Assembly (NCBI GenBank): GCA_947460595.1
Contig: CANHGS010000008.1
Span: 62,001 to 126,000 of the forward strand
Length of the DNA: 64,000 bases
Source: Bacteroidota bacterium
Lineage (GTDB): Bacteria > Bacteroidota > Bacteroidia > Chitinophagales > Chitinophagaceae
Direction: 5' to 3'
Position numbers and translations under genes: made by a program. Shown here in pieces: positions 9,747 through 17,577 of the stretch. The notes under the pieces are model-generated. The model had not been told where the DNA came from. It did no database searches and was given only the letters and a program-made list of their open reading frames with translations. The stretch's first letter is position 1. Every line of letters starts with the position of its first letter.

Positions 9747-11939
9747 ATGTCACTTAGATTTCAAGCAATTGAGAGCCTGACGGCTGATACCGGTGCAGTA
9801 AATGCTCCCGGAAGTACCAAAATCACCGGAATTTTTGGTGAAAATGTATTTACCATCAAGACTGCAAGAGAGTTTTTAAGCGATGAAGCTTATAAAAGCC
9901 TTGTAACTAGTATCAAAGGTGGCAAAAAAATTGATCGTAGTGTTGCTGGAAGTATTGCTAACGGTATGCGTGCTTGGGCTGAATCAAAAGGTGTTACCCA
10001 TTTTACACACTGGTTCCAACCTCTAACTGGCACTACCGCAGAAAAACATGATAGTTTCTTTACTTTAAAAAGCGATGGAACTGCCATTGAAGAATTTGAC
10101 GGGGCTGCTTTGATTCAGCAAGAACCAGATGCCTCTTCTTTTCCTAACGGTGGTATTCGTGCAACTTTTGAAGCACGTGGTTATACTGCTTGGGATCCTT
10201 CTTCTCCAGCTTTCATCATTGAAATTGGACATGGCAAAACCCTTTGTATTCCTACCATATTTGTTTCCTACACGGGTGAGTCTTTGGACTATAAAGCGCC
10301 ATTGTTAAAAGCATTAGAGGCTTTGAACAAATCTGCTGTTGACGTAGCAAACTATTTTGACAAAAACGTCACTAAGATTACAGCCACCCTAGGTTGGGAA
10401 CAAGAATATTTTGTGATTGACGAGGGTTTAGCAAATGCTCGCCCTGACTTAGTGCAAGCTGGCAGAACCGTATTTGGTGCTGCTCCTGCTAAAGGTCAAC
10501 AATTGGAAGACCATTATTTTGGTTCCATTCCTGAAAGAGTTTATGCATTCATGCGTGACTACGAAACGGAAGCTTACAAACTAGGCATTCCCTTACGTAC
10601 GCGCCATAATGAGGTTGCACCGGCTCAGTTTGAGTGTGCTCCTATTTTTGAAGAAGTAAATATTGCCGTTGACCACAACATTTTGTTGATGGACATCATG
10701 AGTCGTGTTGCTAAAAGACACCACTTACGCGTATTGTTGCATGAAAAACCATTTGCTGGTATCAACGGTAGTGGTAAGCACAATAACTGGAGTTTAGCTA
10801 CCGACACTGGTGTGAATTTGTTGGCTCCTGGTAAAACACCAAAGACCAACCTCATGTTCTTGACTTTCTTTGTTAATACCATCAAAGCGGTTCATGACTA
10901 TTCAGACATTCTTCGCGCTTCTATTGCTTCCGCAGGTAACGACCACCGTCTTGGTGCAAACGAAGCTCCTCCTGCTATTATCTCCGTATTCGTTGGTCAG
11001 TACTTGGCCAAGGTTTTGGAAGATATTGAGTCTAGGGTTGGGGATAAATTTGACGAACAAGATGAAGCAATCTTGAAATTGGATCTTCACCGCAGTATTC
11101 CTGAATTGTTGTTAGACAATACAGATAGAAACCGTACTTCTCCATTTGCCTTTACTGGTAATAAATTTGAATTCCGTGCGGTTGGATCTACTGCCAACTG
11201 TGCTAATCCAATGATTACTTTGAATACTATCATGGCTGCTACCCTAAAGCAATTCAAGAAAGATGTAGATGGTTTAATTGAAAAAGGTGACAAGAAAGAA
11301 ATTGCCATTATGCATGTAATTCAGAAATACATTGTTGAAAGCAAAAAAGTATTGTTTGAAGGTGATGGTTATAGCGCAGAGTGGGCTCAAGAAGCAGAAA
11401 GAAGGGGTTTGCCAAATATAAAAACTACTCCTTTAGCATTTGATGCCTTGACTACTGACAAAGCAAAACACCTGTTTGAATCCAACAATATCTACAACCA
11501 TATTGAGTTGGAGGCACGTCATGAAATTGAACTGGAAAACTACTTGAAGAAAGTTCAAATTGAAGGTCGTATTATTGGTGATCTTGCATTAAATCACATT
11601 ATTCCAGCTGCTATTAAATACCAAAACGATTTGTTGAAAAACGTGAATGGTCTAAAAGAAGCTGGATTACCAGAAGCTGCTTATGCTTCTCAGATGAGTT
11701 TGCTGAAACAAGTGAGCGAGCATATTCAAGTGGTTCACGAGAATGTTTTAGCAATGGTAGAAGCTAGAAAAGTAGCCAACAATATTTCTAATACTCGTGA
11801 AAAAGCCATTGCTTATGAGAGCAAGGTTAAGGCCGCTTATTTTGATTTAATCCGTTACCATGTTGACAAATTGGAAGCATTGGTAGATGATGAAATCTGG
11901 ACCCTGCCTAAATACCGTGAAATGTTATTGTTGAGATAA
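9747..11939 (+). CDS. glnA: Type III glutamine synthetase
   Basis: Makes glutamine from glutamate, ammonia and ATP; the main ammonia-assimilation enzyme. From MSLRFQAIE the protein has 730 residues, the size of the GSIII (GlnN) family common in Bacteroidota and cyanobacteria and much longer than GSI. GSIII N-terminal sequence (TREF-type start, HWFQPLTGTTAEKHDSF) and catalytic-domain segments (GWEQEYFVID, NEVAPAQFE, NGSGKHNNWS) are clear. An in-frame extension of 28 hydrophobic residues upstream runs through the predicted promoter and is rejected. Terminator directly follows, so it is monocistronic. Some databases use the symbol glnN. Confidence 0.95.
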   Translation: MSLRFQAIESLTADTGAVNAPGSTKITGIFGENVFTIKTAREFLSDEAYKSLVTSIKGGKKIDRSVAGSIANGMRAWAESKGVTHFTHWFQPLTGTTAEKHDSFFTLKSDGTAIEEFDGAALIQQEPDASSFPNGGIRATFEARGYTAWDPSSPAFIIEIGHGKTLCIPTIFVSYTGESLDYKAPLLKALEALNKSAVDVANYFDKNVTKITATLGWEQEYFVIDEGLANARPDLVQAGRTVFGAAPAKGQQLEDHYFGSIPERVYAFMRDYETEAYKLGIPLRTRHNEVAPAQFECAPIFEEVNIAVDHNILLMDIMSRVAKRHHLRVLLHEKPFAGINGSGKHNNWSLATDTGVNLLAPGKTPKTNLMFLTFFVNTIKAVHDYSDILRASIASAGNDHRLGANEAPPAIISVFVGQYLAKVLEDIESRVGDKFDEQDEAILKLDLHRSIPELLLDNTDRNRTSPFAFTGNKFEFRAVGSTANCANPMITLNTIMAATLKQFKKDVDGLIEKGDKKEIAIMHVIQKYIVESKKVLFEGDGYSAEWAQEAERRGLPNIKTTPLAFDALTTDKAKHLFESNNIYNHIELEARHEIELENYLKKVQIEGRIIGDLALNHIIPAAIKYQNDLLKNVNGLKEAGLPEAAYASQMSLLKQVSEHIQVVHENVLAMVEARKVANNISNTREKAIAYESKVKAAYFDLIRYHVDKLEALVDDEIWTLPKYREMLLLR

Positions 11940-11958
11940 TTGTTTTTAACTTGCGTAG

Positions 11959-11991
11959 AAGCCCTGTTCCTTTGGTTCAGGGCTTTTTTTT
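11959..11991 (+). terminator. Rho-independent terminator of glutamine synthetase
   Basis: Stem AAGCCCTG (11959-11966) / CAGGGCTT (11978-11985) followed by an uninterrupted T run. Confidence 0.9.
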
Positions 11992-12092
11992 AACAATTAC
12001 TGGTCGGGAAAAAATAGCATTCCACCGATAATTGAACTAGATATACAAGGATTTCCTAACTTGAAACAGTTATCAAACTAAAAACTTCAAGT

Positions 12093-12473
12093 ATGAAAAA
12101 AATCATTGCATTGCTAGCCATAGTGCTGGTTTGCTCTTTTAACACCTTGATGGCCCAAGGTGGTGGTGGTCAACAAATGACCCCTGAACAACGTGCCGCT
12201 ATGATGAAAGAAAGGTACAAAGGTATGGGACTTAATGATGTTCAAGTTGATTCCGTAATTGCCATCAACAATGACATGCGTCCAAAAATGATGGCGCTTA
12301 GAGATGCCAGCGAAGCTGACAGACCTGCTTTGCAGAAAGCTATGACTGATGAGCGTAACAAGCGCTTGGAAAAAGCATTACCTGCTGATCTAGCCAAAAA
12401 AGTAATTGAATCTATGTCTATGCAACGTGGCCCTGGTGGTGGTGGTGGACGTGGCGGCGGAGGCCGAAAATAA
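12093..12473 (+). CDS. Small secreted protein with Gly-rich C-terminus, Spy/CpxP-like style
   Basis: Function unknown. The 126-residue product has a signal peptide (1-21, ending LMAQ), a helical, Met/Arg-rich body starting MTPEQRAAMMKER, and a C-terminal tail of almost only Gly and Arg. The TPEQR start and charged helices recall Spy/CpxP periplasmic chaperone-like proteins, but I cannot confirm the LTxxQ motifs, so this is only resemblance. It has its own terminator directly behind it and precedes another small secreted protein of similar helical composition. Confidence 0.7.
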   Translation: MKKIIALLAIVLVCSFNTLMAQGGGGQQMTPEQRAAMMKERYKGMGLNDVQVDSVIAINNDMRPKMMALRDASEADRPALQKAMTDERNKRLEKALPADLAKKVIESMSMQRGPGGGGGRGGGGRK

Positions 12474-12495
12474 GCCAATCCCTAAACAAGATGTT

Positions 12496-12531
12496 AAGAA
12501 GGCGCTTCCTAGGGAGCGCCTTCTTATTTTT
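12496..12531 (+). terminator. Rho-independent terminator
   Basis: 11-bp perfect stem AAGAAGGCGCT (12496-12506) / AGCGCCTTCTT (12515-12525) followed by ATTTTT. Confidence 0.9.
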
Positions 12532-12570
12532 AACTAGGGTTGTTGTATTTTCAAGTTATAAATAAATGAT

Positions 12571-13275
12571 ATGAACATTGGAAGCACTTTATTAGCCAGC
12601 ATTTTGACCTTATTATTATTGAACAATGTGGCTATTGCGCAAAATAGAACCCCAGAAGAACAAAGAGAATTGTTTGGCTATTGCGATAAACAGGCTTTGA
12701 TGAAACAATTCAATATAGCGGAAGAGGTGGCCAATAAGATTGGTGATATAGATTTATGGGCTGCTAAGGAACTCATTAGCATTGAAAACAATACCAATGA
12801 AGTTTACGCAACCAAAGGGGAATTAGACAAGGAAGTGATTAAAAGGTATAAGGCCTTAAAACTCTCTGACCAACAATTGAAATCATTGGCAGATTTTAAA
12901 AAGAATAGAGAGGAACATCCAGCCCCTTGTGAAGCAATCACCCTATCTTATAATAAAGCTTATGACAGTTTGAGTTTAGCAAGGGCATTGCAATTAATGA
13001 AGACCAAATACCGTAAATCATTGATTGATAAATTGGGTATTAACGGTCGCCAGGCCGATATGATTTTTGAGACCGAGTTTTACAAGCAAAAAGAAGCATT
13101 GTCCATTTCAGCCATTCCGGAAACAGACTTTACTAGAATTCGCAAGACCGTAGCTATGTATCAAGTTAGAGAGAATCGCCACAAGGCAGCTGGACTAACT
13201 GATGATCAAATAGTAGGCAGTAACCTCTTTTTTAGTCAAAACCAATTGTATCCAGAACAGGTAGTAAATAAATAA
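12571..13275 (+). CDS. Hypothetical secreted helical protein
   Basis: I do not recognise the family. The 234-residue product has a clear signal peptide (about 1-23, ending AIAQ) and then an all-helical, Lys/Glu/Gln-rich sequence with two cysteines (CDK near 37, PCEA near 117). The first mature segment NRTPEEQRELF and the LKLSDQQLKSLADF motif resemble the TPEQR start of the preceding small protein, so the two could be distant relatives in a Spy/CpxP-like periplasmic group. A terminator separates them, so they are not a strict operon. Confidence 0.65.
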   Translation: MNIGSTLLASILTLLLLNNVAIAQNRTPEEQRELFGYCDKQALMKQFNIAEEVANKIGDIDLWAAKELISIENNTNEVYATKGELDKEVIKRYKALKLSDQQLKSLADFKKNREEHPAPCEAITLSYNKAYDSLSLARALQLMKTKYRKSLIDKLGINGRQADMIFETEFYKQKEALSISAIPETDFTRIRKTVAMYQVRENRHKAAGLTDDQIVGSNLFFSQNQLYPEQVVNK

Positions 13276-13293
13276 TCCCCGTTGTGGCGGGGA
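13276..13293. terminator. Possible bidirectional terminator between convergent genes
   Basis: Stem TCCCCG (13276-13281) / CGGGGA (13288-13293) sits between the ends of the hypothetical secreted protein gene and accC. There is no good T run on either side, so this is weak. Confidence 0.35.
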
Positions 13294-13335
13294 CTATTCG
13301 GTTAACAAGAATATCTACAAAGGGTAAGCCCTATG

Positions 13336-14673
13336 TTATTTCATTTTGAATGATTCCAAGAATTTGGTAGTGAAATTACCCTTTCTGAAATCTTCATTCT
13401 GCATCAATTGCAAGTGAAAAGGAATAGTGGTTTTAACCCCTTCTATCACGTATTCACTCAAAGCGCGATACATGGTATCTATAGCTTCTTCCCTAGTTTG
13501 AGCAACAGTAATTAATTTACCAATCATACTATCATAATAAGGAGGAATTACATAACCTGCATATACATGACTATCTACCCTTACACCATGCCCACCTGGG
13601 GTATGCAATACGGTAATTTTACCGGGTGATGGTCTAAAGTCATTATAAGGATCTTCTGCATTAATGCGGCATTCAATAGCGTGCATTTGGGGCTCATAAT
13701 TTCTTCCAGAAATTTTCTCACCCATGGCAATTTTAATTTGCTCTTTGATCAAATCAAAACTTACCACTTCTTCCGTAACGCAGTGTTCCACTTGAATGCG
13801 CGTATTCATCTCCATGAAGTAGAAATTGCGGTGCTTGTCTACCAAGAACTCAATGGTACCAACGCTTTCATAATTAATGGCAGATGCTGCTTTAATAGCT
13901 GCTTCACCCATTTTTTGTCTAAGCTCTGGTGTCATAAAAGGAGAAGGAGATTCTTCTACCAATTTTTGGTGACGTCTTTGAATAGAACAATCGCGCTCAC
14001 TCAAATGGCAAACATTACCGTATTGGTCACCAGCTACTTGAATTTCAATGTGACGAGGCTCTTCCACAAATTTCTCCATGTAGATACCATCATTCTTGAA
14101 AGAAGCCGCAGCTTCTATTTTAGCTGAATGGTAGGCTTTTTCAATTTCTTCTTCATTCCAAACCACACGCATTCCCTTACCCCCACCACCGGCAGTTGCT
14201 TTGAGAATAACAGGATAGCCTACTACTTTGGCCAACTCCTTGGCTTCTTCAATACTTTCCAATAAGCCTTCCCCTCCGGGAACTACGGGAACACCTGCTT
14301 TGATCATGGTTTCCTTAGCCGTAATCTTGTCTCCCATTTTATTAATCATCTCTGGCGTAGGCCCAATGAATTTAATACCATGATCGGCACAGATCTGGGA
14401 GAATTTGGCATTCTCTGCTAAAAAACCGTAGCCAGGATGCACTGCATCGGCATTGGTAATTTCGGCAGCAGCCATAATATGAGGAATATTCAGGTAAGAA
14501 TCTGCACTCTGAGGTTTACCAATACAAACCGCCTCATCGGCAAATTTTACGTGTAAACTGTCTTTATCAGCGGTTGAGTAGACGGCAACGGTTTTGATAC
14601 CCATTTCCCTACAAGTTCTAATAACACGTAGGGCAATTTCACCACGGTTGGCAATCAATATCTTTTTAAACAT
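13336..14673 (-). CDS. accC: Acetyl-CoA carboxylase, biotin carboxylase subunit
   Basis: Carboxylates the biotin on AccB using ATP and bicarbonate, the first half-reaction of fatty-acid synthesis. The 445-residue protein has the biotin carboxylase N-terminal domain ([16 protein letters not shown]), an ATP-grasp domain with the Gly-rich loop GGGGKGM near residue 165, the [12 protein letters not shown] segment, and the biotin carboxylase C-terminal domain. Length is normal for AccC alone, so it is not a fused pyruvate or propionyl-CoA carboxylase subunit. accB precedes it by 35 bases on the same strand, forming the usual accB-accC operon. Confidence 0.95.
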   Translation of the reverse strand: MFKKILIANRGEIALRVIRTCREMGIKTVAVYSTADKDSLHVKFADEAVCIGKPQSADSYLNIPHIMAAAEITNADAVHPGYGFLAENAKFSQICADHGIKFIGPTPEMINKMGDKITAKETMIKAGVPVVPGGEGLLESIEEAKELAKVVGYPVILKATAGGGGKGMRVVWNEEEIEKAYHSAKIEAAASFKNDGIYMEKFVEEPRHIEIQVAGDQYGNVCHLSERDCSIQRRHQKLVEESPSPFMTPELRQKMGEAAIKAASAINYESVGTIEFLVDKHRNFYFMEMNTRIQVEHCVTEEVVSFDLIKEQIKIAMGEKISGRNYEPQMHAIECRINAEDPYNDFRPSPGKITVLHTPGGHGVRVDSHVYAGYVIPPYYDSMIGKLITVAQTREEAIDTMYRALSEYVIEGVKTTIPFHLQLMQNEDFRKGNFTTKFLESFKMK

Positions 14674-14708
14674 GGATTCAATTTGATGAAAAAATAAAGC
14701 GTGAGCAA

Positions 14709-15179
14709 CTATTTAGTTGGCTCCACTAAGAACAAGGGCTGGTCATATTCTACTGGACTTGCATCATCCACTAAAATTTTGACAATCGTGCCACTTACTT
14801 CACTTTCAATTTCATTGAACAGCTTCATGGCTTCAATGATACAAACCACTTTACCAGGAGCTACTTCAGTTCCTATTTCAGCAAAAATGGGTTTATCTGG
14901 AGAAGGTCTACGGTAAAAAGTTCCAATCATAGGACTTTTTATAGTGATCAGGTTATCAGCCTTGGGAGCTGGAGCTACTGCGGGTGCAGCAGGTGCTGGA
15001 GCAGCTACTGGAGCTGGCGCAGCGGTATATACTTGATGGCTAGGAGCGGCAGCTAAGGTAACTACTGGCTCTTCTTTTTGTTTGATGGTTACTTTACCAT
15101 CTTTGTCTTCTATACTAATCTCACCAATATTGCTTTTATTGATGATTTTGATCAATTCGTGAATTTGCTTCAAGTCCAT
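14709..15179 (-). CDS. accB: Acetyl-CoA carboxylase biotin carboxyl carrier protein
   Basis: Carries biotin between the carboxylase and carboxyltransferase active sites. From [10 protein letters not shown] the product is 156 residues: N-terminal helical segment, an Ala/Pro-rich flexible linker (about 60-85), and a biotinyl domain with the attachment motif EAMKL, Lys119. The common form is AMKM; AMKL is an accepted variant. An upstream in-frame extension begins at TTG and adds 24 residues unlike any AccB, so the ATG at 15179 is preferred. Directly upstream of accC. Confidence 0.95.
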   Translation of the reverse strand: MDLKQIHELIKIINKSNIGEISIEDKDGKVTIKQKEEPVVTLAAAPSHQVYTAAPAPVAAPAPAAPAVAPAPKADNLITIKSPMIGTFYRRPSPDKPIFAEIGTEVAPGKVVCIIEAMKLFNEIESEVSGTIVKILVDDASPVEYDQPLFLVEPTK

Positions 15180-15309
15180 AAATGGCGGTTTTTGATAAAA
15201 AAACGGTTGATTTAGGTCAAATCGGGGGGCAAAATAGACCTTTTTTGGCAAAAATGGTCATTTTCTTTAAAATGGGGACAACTAGTCCCGTCTCCAAAAT
15301 TTACCCTAT

Positions 15310-15345
15310 TTAAATGACAAATGGCAGCCAATAGCCGCCATTTGT
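15310..15345 (-). terminator. Likely terminator of efp
   Basis: Near-perfect 12-bp stem, ACAAATGGC (15317-15325) / GCCATTTGT (15337-15345) extended by GC/GC inside. On the minus strand it is followed by CATTTAAAT, an only moderately T-rich tail. Confidence 0.6.
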
Positions 15346-15363
15346 GGTAGGTGTTCCAGTAAA

Positions 15364-15930
15364 TTATTCTTTAACTCTTTCTACATATTCACCAGACTTG
15401 GTGTTTACGCGAATCAGTTCTCCATCTTCTACAAACAAAGGAACCATCACAGTAGCACCGCCTTCAACGGTAGCCGCTTTTAAAGCCCTTGTAGCTGTGT
15501 CACCCCTAAGACCTGGTTCGCAGTAAGTGATTTTCATCACAATTTTCTCAGGCAATTCCGCGCCAATTGGCAATTCGGTTTCAGTGTTGATAAATACAAA
15601 CACTTCAGAACCATCTTTTAAAAACTGGGGAGCGTCAATCATTTCTTCACCCAAAGCAATTTGCTCAAAGGTTTCGTTATTCATCAAATTATAACCGCTT
15701 TCATCCTTATACAGGTACTGAAAAGCCTTCTTTTCTACCCTTACAGGATAAACGGTTTCACCGCTGTTCCAGGTTTTTTCAATAGAGCGTTTGTTGTCAA
15801 CACCCTTCAATTTGGCCCAAACCTTTGCGGCTGCACGGGCTGTCTTGTTTTCTCCAAATTCCACCACTGAATATAGACTCCCGTCTAGTTTCAGAATCAT
15901 ACCACGGCTGATGTCGGCTGTATTTGCCAT
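15364..15930 (-). CDS. efp: Elongation factor P
   Basis: Binds stalled ribosomes and promotes peptide bonds at polyproline stretches. The 188-residue protein has the three-domain EF-P layout: KOW-like N-domain, central OB domain (MNNETFEQI, residues about 67-75) and C-terminal OB domain (ending KSGEYVERVKE). The domain I tip, where E. coli has KPGKG with the modified Lys34, reads KTARA here, placing Arg32 at the tip by my hand alignment. That is an arginine-type tip as in Pseudomonas, and the usual glycine-rich loop is absent. No modification enzyme gene is in the window. A good promoter precedes it. Confidence 0.95.
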   Translation of the reverse strand: MANTADISRGMILKLDGSLYSVVEFGENKTARAAAKVWAKLKGVDNKRSIEKTWNSGETVYPVRVEKKAFQYLYKDESGYNLMNNETFEQIALGEEMIDAPQFLKDGSEVFVFINTETELPIGAELPEKIVMKITYCEPGLRGDTATRALKAATVEGGATVMVPLFVEDGELIRVNTKSGEYVERVKE

Positions 15931-15963
15931 AATTATAGTTTTTTATTCTTGTTTAAGCAGGCG

Positions 15964-15992
15964 CAAAAGTAAGGATTGGCTTTCAAAAACAA
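15964..15992 (-). promoter_or_regulatory. Predicted promoter of efp
   Basis: On the minus strand TTG (15990-15992), an 18-nt spacer and TACTTTTG (15964-15971), an exact TAnnTTTG box, 33 bases before the efp start codon. Confidence 0.65.
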
Positions 15993-16020
15993 ACATTCCC
16001 TGAGAATTTCTAACTTTACC

Positions 16021-16459
16021 GTAATCCTTTACCTCAAAACAAAATTGGGTTGTGAGAGCAAATATGCTATAACCATTCAGCTTCCAAACCCACCTTGCAC
16101 AGTTCAAGTGCAATTCAGTGCAGAAAGAATGGGACCTAAAAAAGTACAGTTTAATAGTAGTTTAAGTGCTACAGTCAATGACAGTATTGTTTCAAGAACC
16201 TGGAAGTTTGGTGACAATACTAGCCTTGCTGGCAATCAGGTAAAACCAGTGAAGGAATACCCTATTCAGGGAGCTTACACTGTTTGCTTAAAAGTTAAAA
16301 CGACCAATGGTTGTGAAGCCGAAGCATGTAAACCAGTGATTTTACAAGACAGTAAATAATGTATTGGAAATCAATACCGAATTGTTACCAAAAGGGCCTT
16401 ATTACCTCAAACTGACTTGTAAAAACGGCAAGGACAGCCGCGCATTTTATAAGTTGTAA
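16021..16459 (+). pseudogene. Remnant of a PKD-repeat protein with a T9SS-type C-terminal tail
   Basis: An open frame with no plausible start overlaps the efp promoter. It encodes the end of one PKD-like repeat (LGCESKYAITIQLP) and one complete PKD repeat (VQFSAERMGP..WKFGDN..YTVCLKVKTTNGCEAEACKPV), stopping at 16357-16359. In the +1-shifted frame from 16361 to 16459, coding continues as LPKGPYYLKLTCKNGKDSRAFYKL, the shape of a type A T9SS sorting-domain end. The two parts together look like the 3' end of a large secreted protein gene, frameshifted and with its 5' part lost. It is not a functional small gene in my reading. Confidence 0.65.
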
Positions 16460-16534
16460 AAAACAGAAGTGAACTTTTGCGCAAAAAATCCCAAAGTTTA
16501 GGATAGTTTACCCAAAGACTTAATGGTTTTCACC

Positions 16535-16542
16535 TATTTTTG
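16535..16542 (+). promoter_or_regulatory. Predicted -7 promoter box of sucD
   Basis: TATTTTTG is an exact TAnnTTTG match 19 bases before the sucD ATG; no clear TTG at -33 was found, so only the -7 element is called. Confidence 0.45.
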
Positions 16543-16561
16543 CCGCAAATTTTTAATAGTC

Positions 16562-17434
16562 ATGGCAGTTTTAGTTAATAAAGACTCTAAGATCATTGTT
16601 CAGGGATTTACTGGTACGGAAGGTACTTTTCATGCTACCCAGATGATTGAATACGGAACCAATGTAGTTGGTGGCGTTACACCTGGAAAAGGTGGCAGCA
16701 CCCATTTGGACAAGCCAGTTTTTAATACAGTGGCCGATGCGGTTAAAAAAACCGGTGCCAATGTAAGTATCATATTTGTACCACCAGCTTTTGCTGCAGA
16801 CGCTATTATGGAAGCTGCTGATGCCGGAATTGCACTGGTAGTTTGTATTACAGAAGGCATTCCTGTTCAGGACATGGTAAAAGTGAAAAACTTCTTGCTA
16901 GGCACCAGTACCCGTTTAATTGGACCAAACTGCCCAGGTGTTATCACCGCAGAGCAGGCCAAAGTAGGTATCATGCCAGGCTTTATCTTCAAAGCAGGCC
17001 GTATAGGTATTGTATCAAAAAGTGGAACCCTTACTTATGAAGCAGCTGACCAAGTGGTGAAGGCAGGTATGGGTATCAGCACGGCCATTGGTATTGGCGG
17101 AGACCCCATTATTGGAACTCCTACCAAAGAAGCGGTAGAATTGTTAATGAACGATCCAGAAACCGATGGTATCATCATGATTGGTGAGATTGGTGGTAGC
17201 ATGGAAGCCGATGCAGCCCGTTGGATCAAGGATAATAAGACAAAACCGGTAGTAGGATTTATTGCTGGTCAAACAGCTCCTCCCGGACGCCGTATGGGTC
17301 ACGCAGGTGCCATCATTGGCGGTGCCGATGATACTGCAGAAGCCAAAATGAAGATTATGGCAGAATGTGGCATTGAAGTAGTTGCTAGCCCAGCTGATAT
17401 TGGTATTACCATGGCAGCTGCTCTGAAAAAATAA
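16562..17434 (+). CDS. sucD: Succinyl-CoA synthetase, alpha subunit
   Basis: Catalytic subunit of succinate-CoA ligase in the TCA cycle, forming ATP or GTP from succinyl-CoA through a phosphohistidine. From [10 protein letters not shown] the product has 290 residues, the standard length. The CoA-binding Rossmann domain carries the [10 protein letters not shown] motif near residues 15-24; the ligase domain has GPNCPGVI and [13 protein letters not shown], which holds the phosphorylated His. An upstream extension of 13 residues overlaps the promoter box and is rejected. The beta subunit gene sucC is not adjacent, which is unlike the E. coli sucCD operon; a terminator follows immediately. Confidence 0.95.
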   Translation: MAVLVNKDSKIIVQGFTGTEGTFHATQMIEYGTNVVGGVTPGKGGSTHLDKPVFNTVADAVKKTGANVSIIFVPPAFAADAIMEAADAGIALVVCITEGIPVQDMVKVKNFLLGTSTRLIGPNCPGVITAEQAKVGIMPGFIFKAGRIGIVSKSGTLTYEAADQVVKAGMGISTAIGIGGDPIIGTPTKEAVELLMNDPETDGIIMIGEIGGSMEADAARWIKDNKTKPVVGFIAGQTAPPGRRMGHAGAIIGGADDTAEAKMKIMAECGIEVVASPADIGITMAAALKK

Positions 17435-17455
17435 GATTCAATCTTTTGAATATTG

Positions 17456-17484
17456 ATCCCGGTCCCAAAGACCGGGATTTTTTA
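17456..17484 (+). terminator. Rho-independent terminator of sucD
   Basis: Perfect 9-bp stem ATCCCGGTC (17456-17464) / GACCGGGAT (17470-17478) with a T run behind it. Confidence 0.9.
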
Positions 17485-17577
17485 TTCCCTACCCATAAGA
17501 GCCTGTTAATGGGTATTTTCGTTTGTGCAAAGTCCTTAAGATTTGCATCATAACTAGCAGGCAGCAAAAACAGGAAT

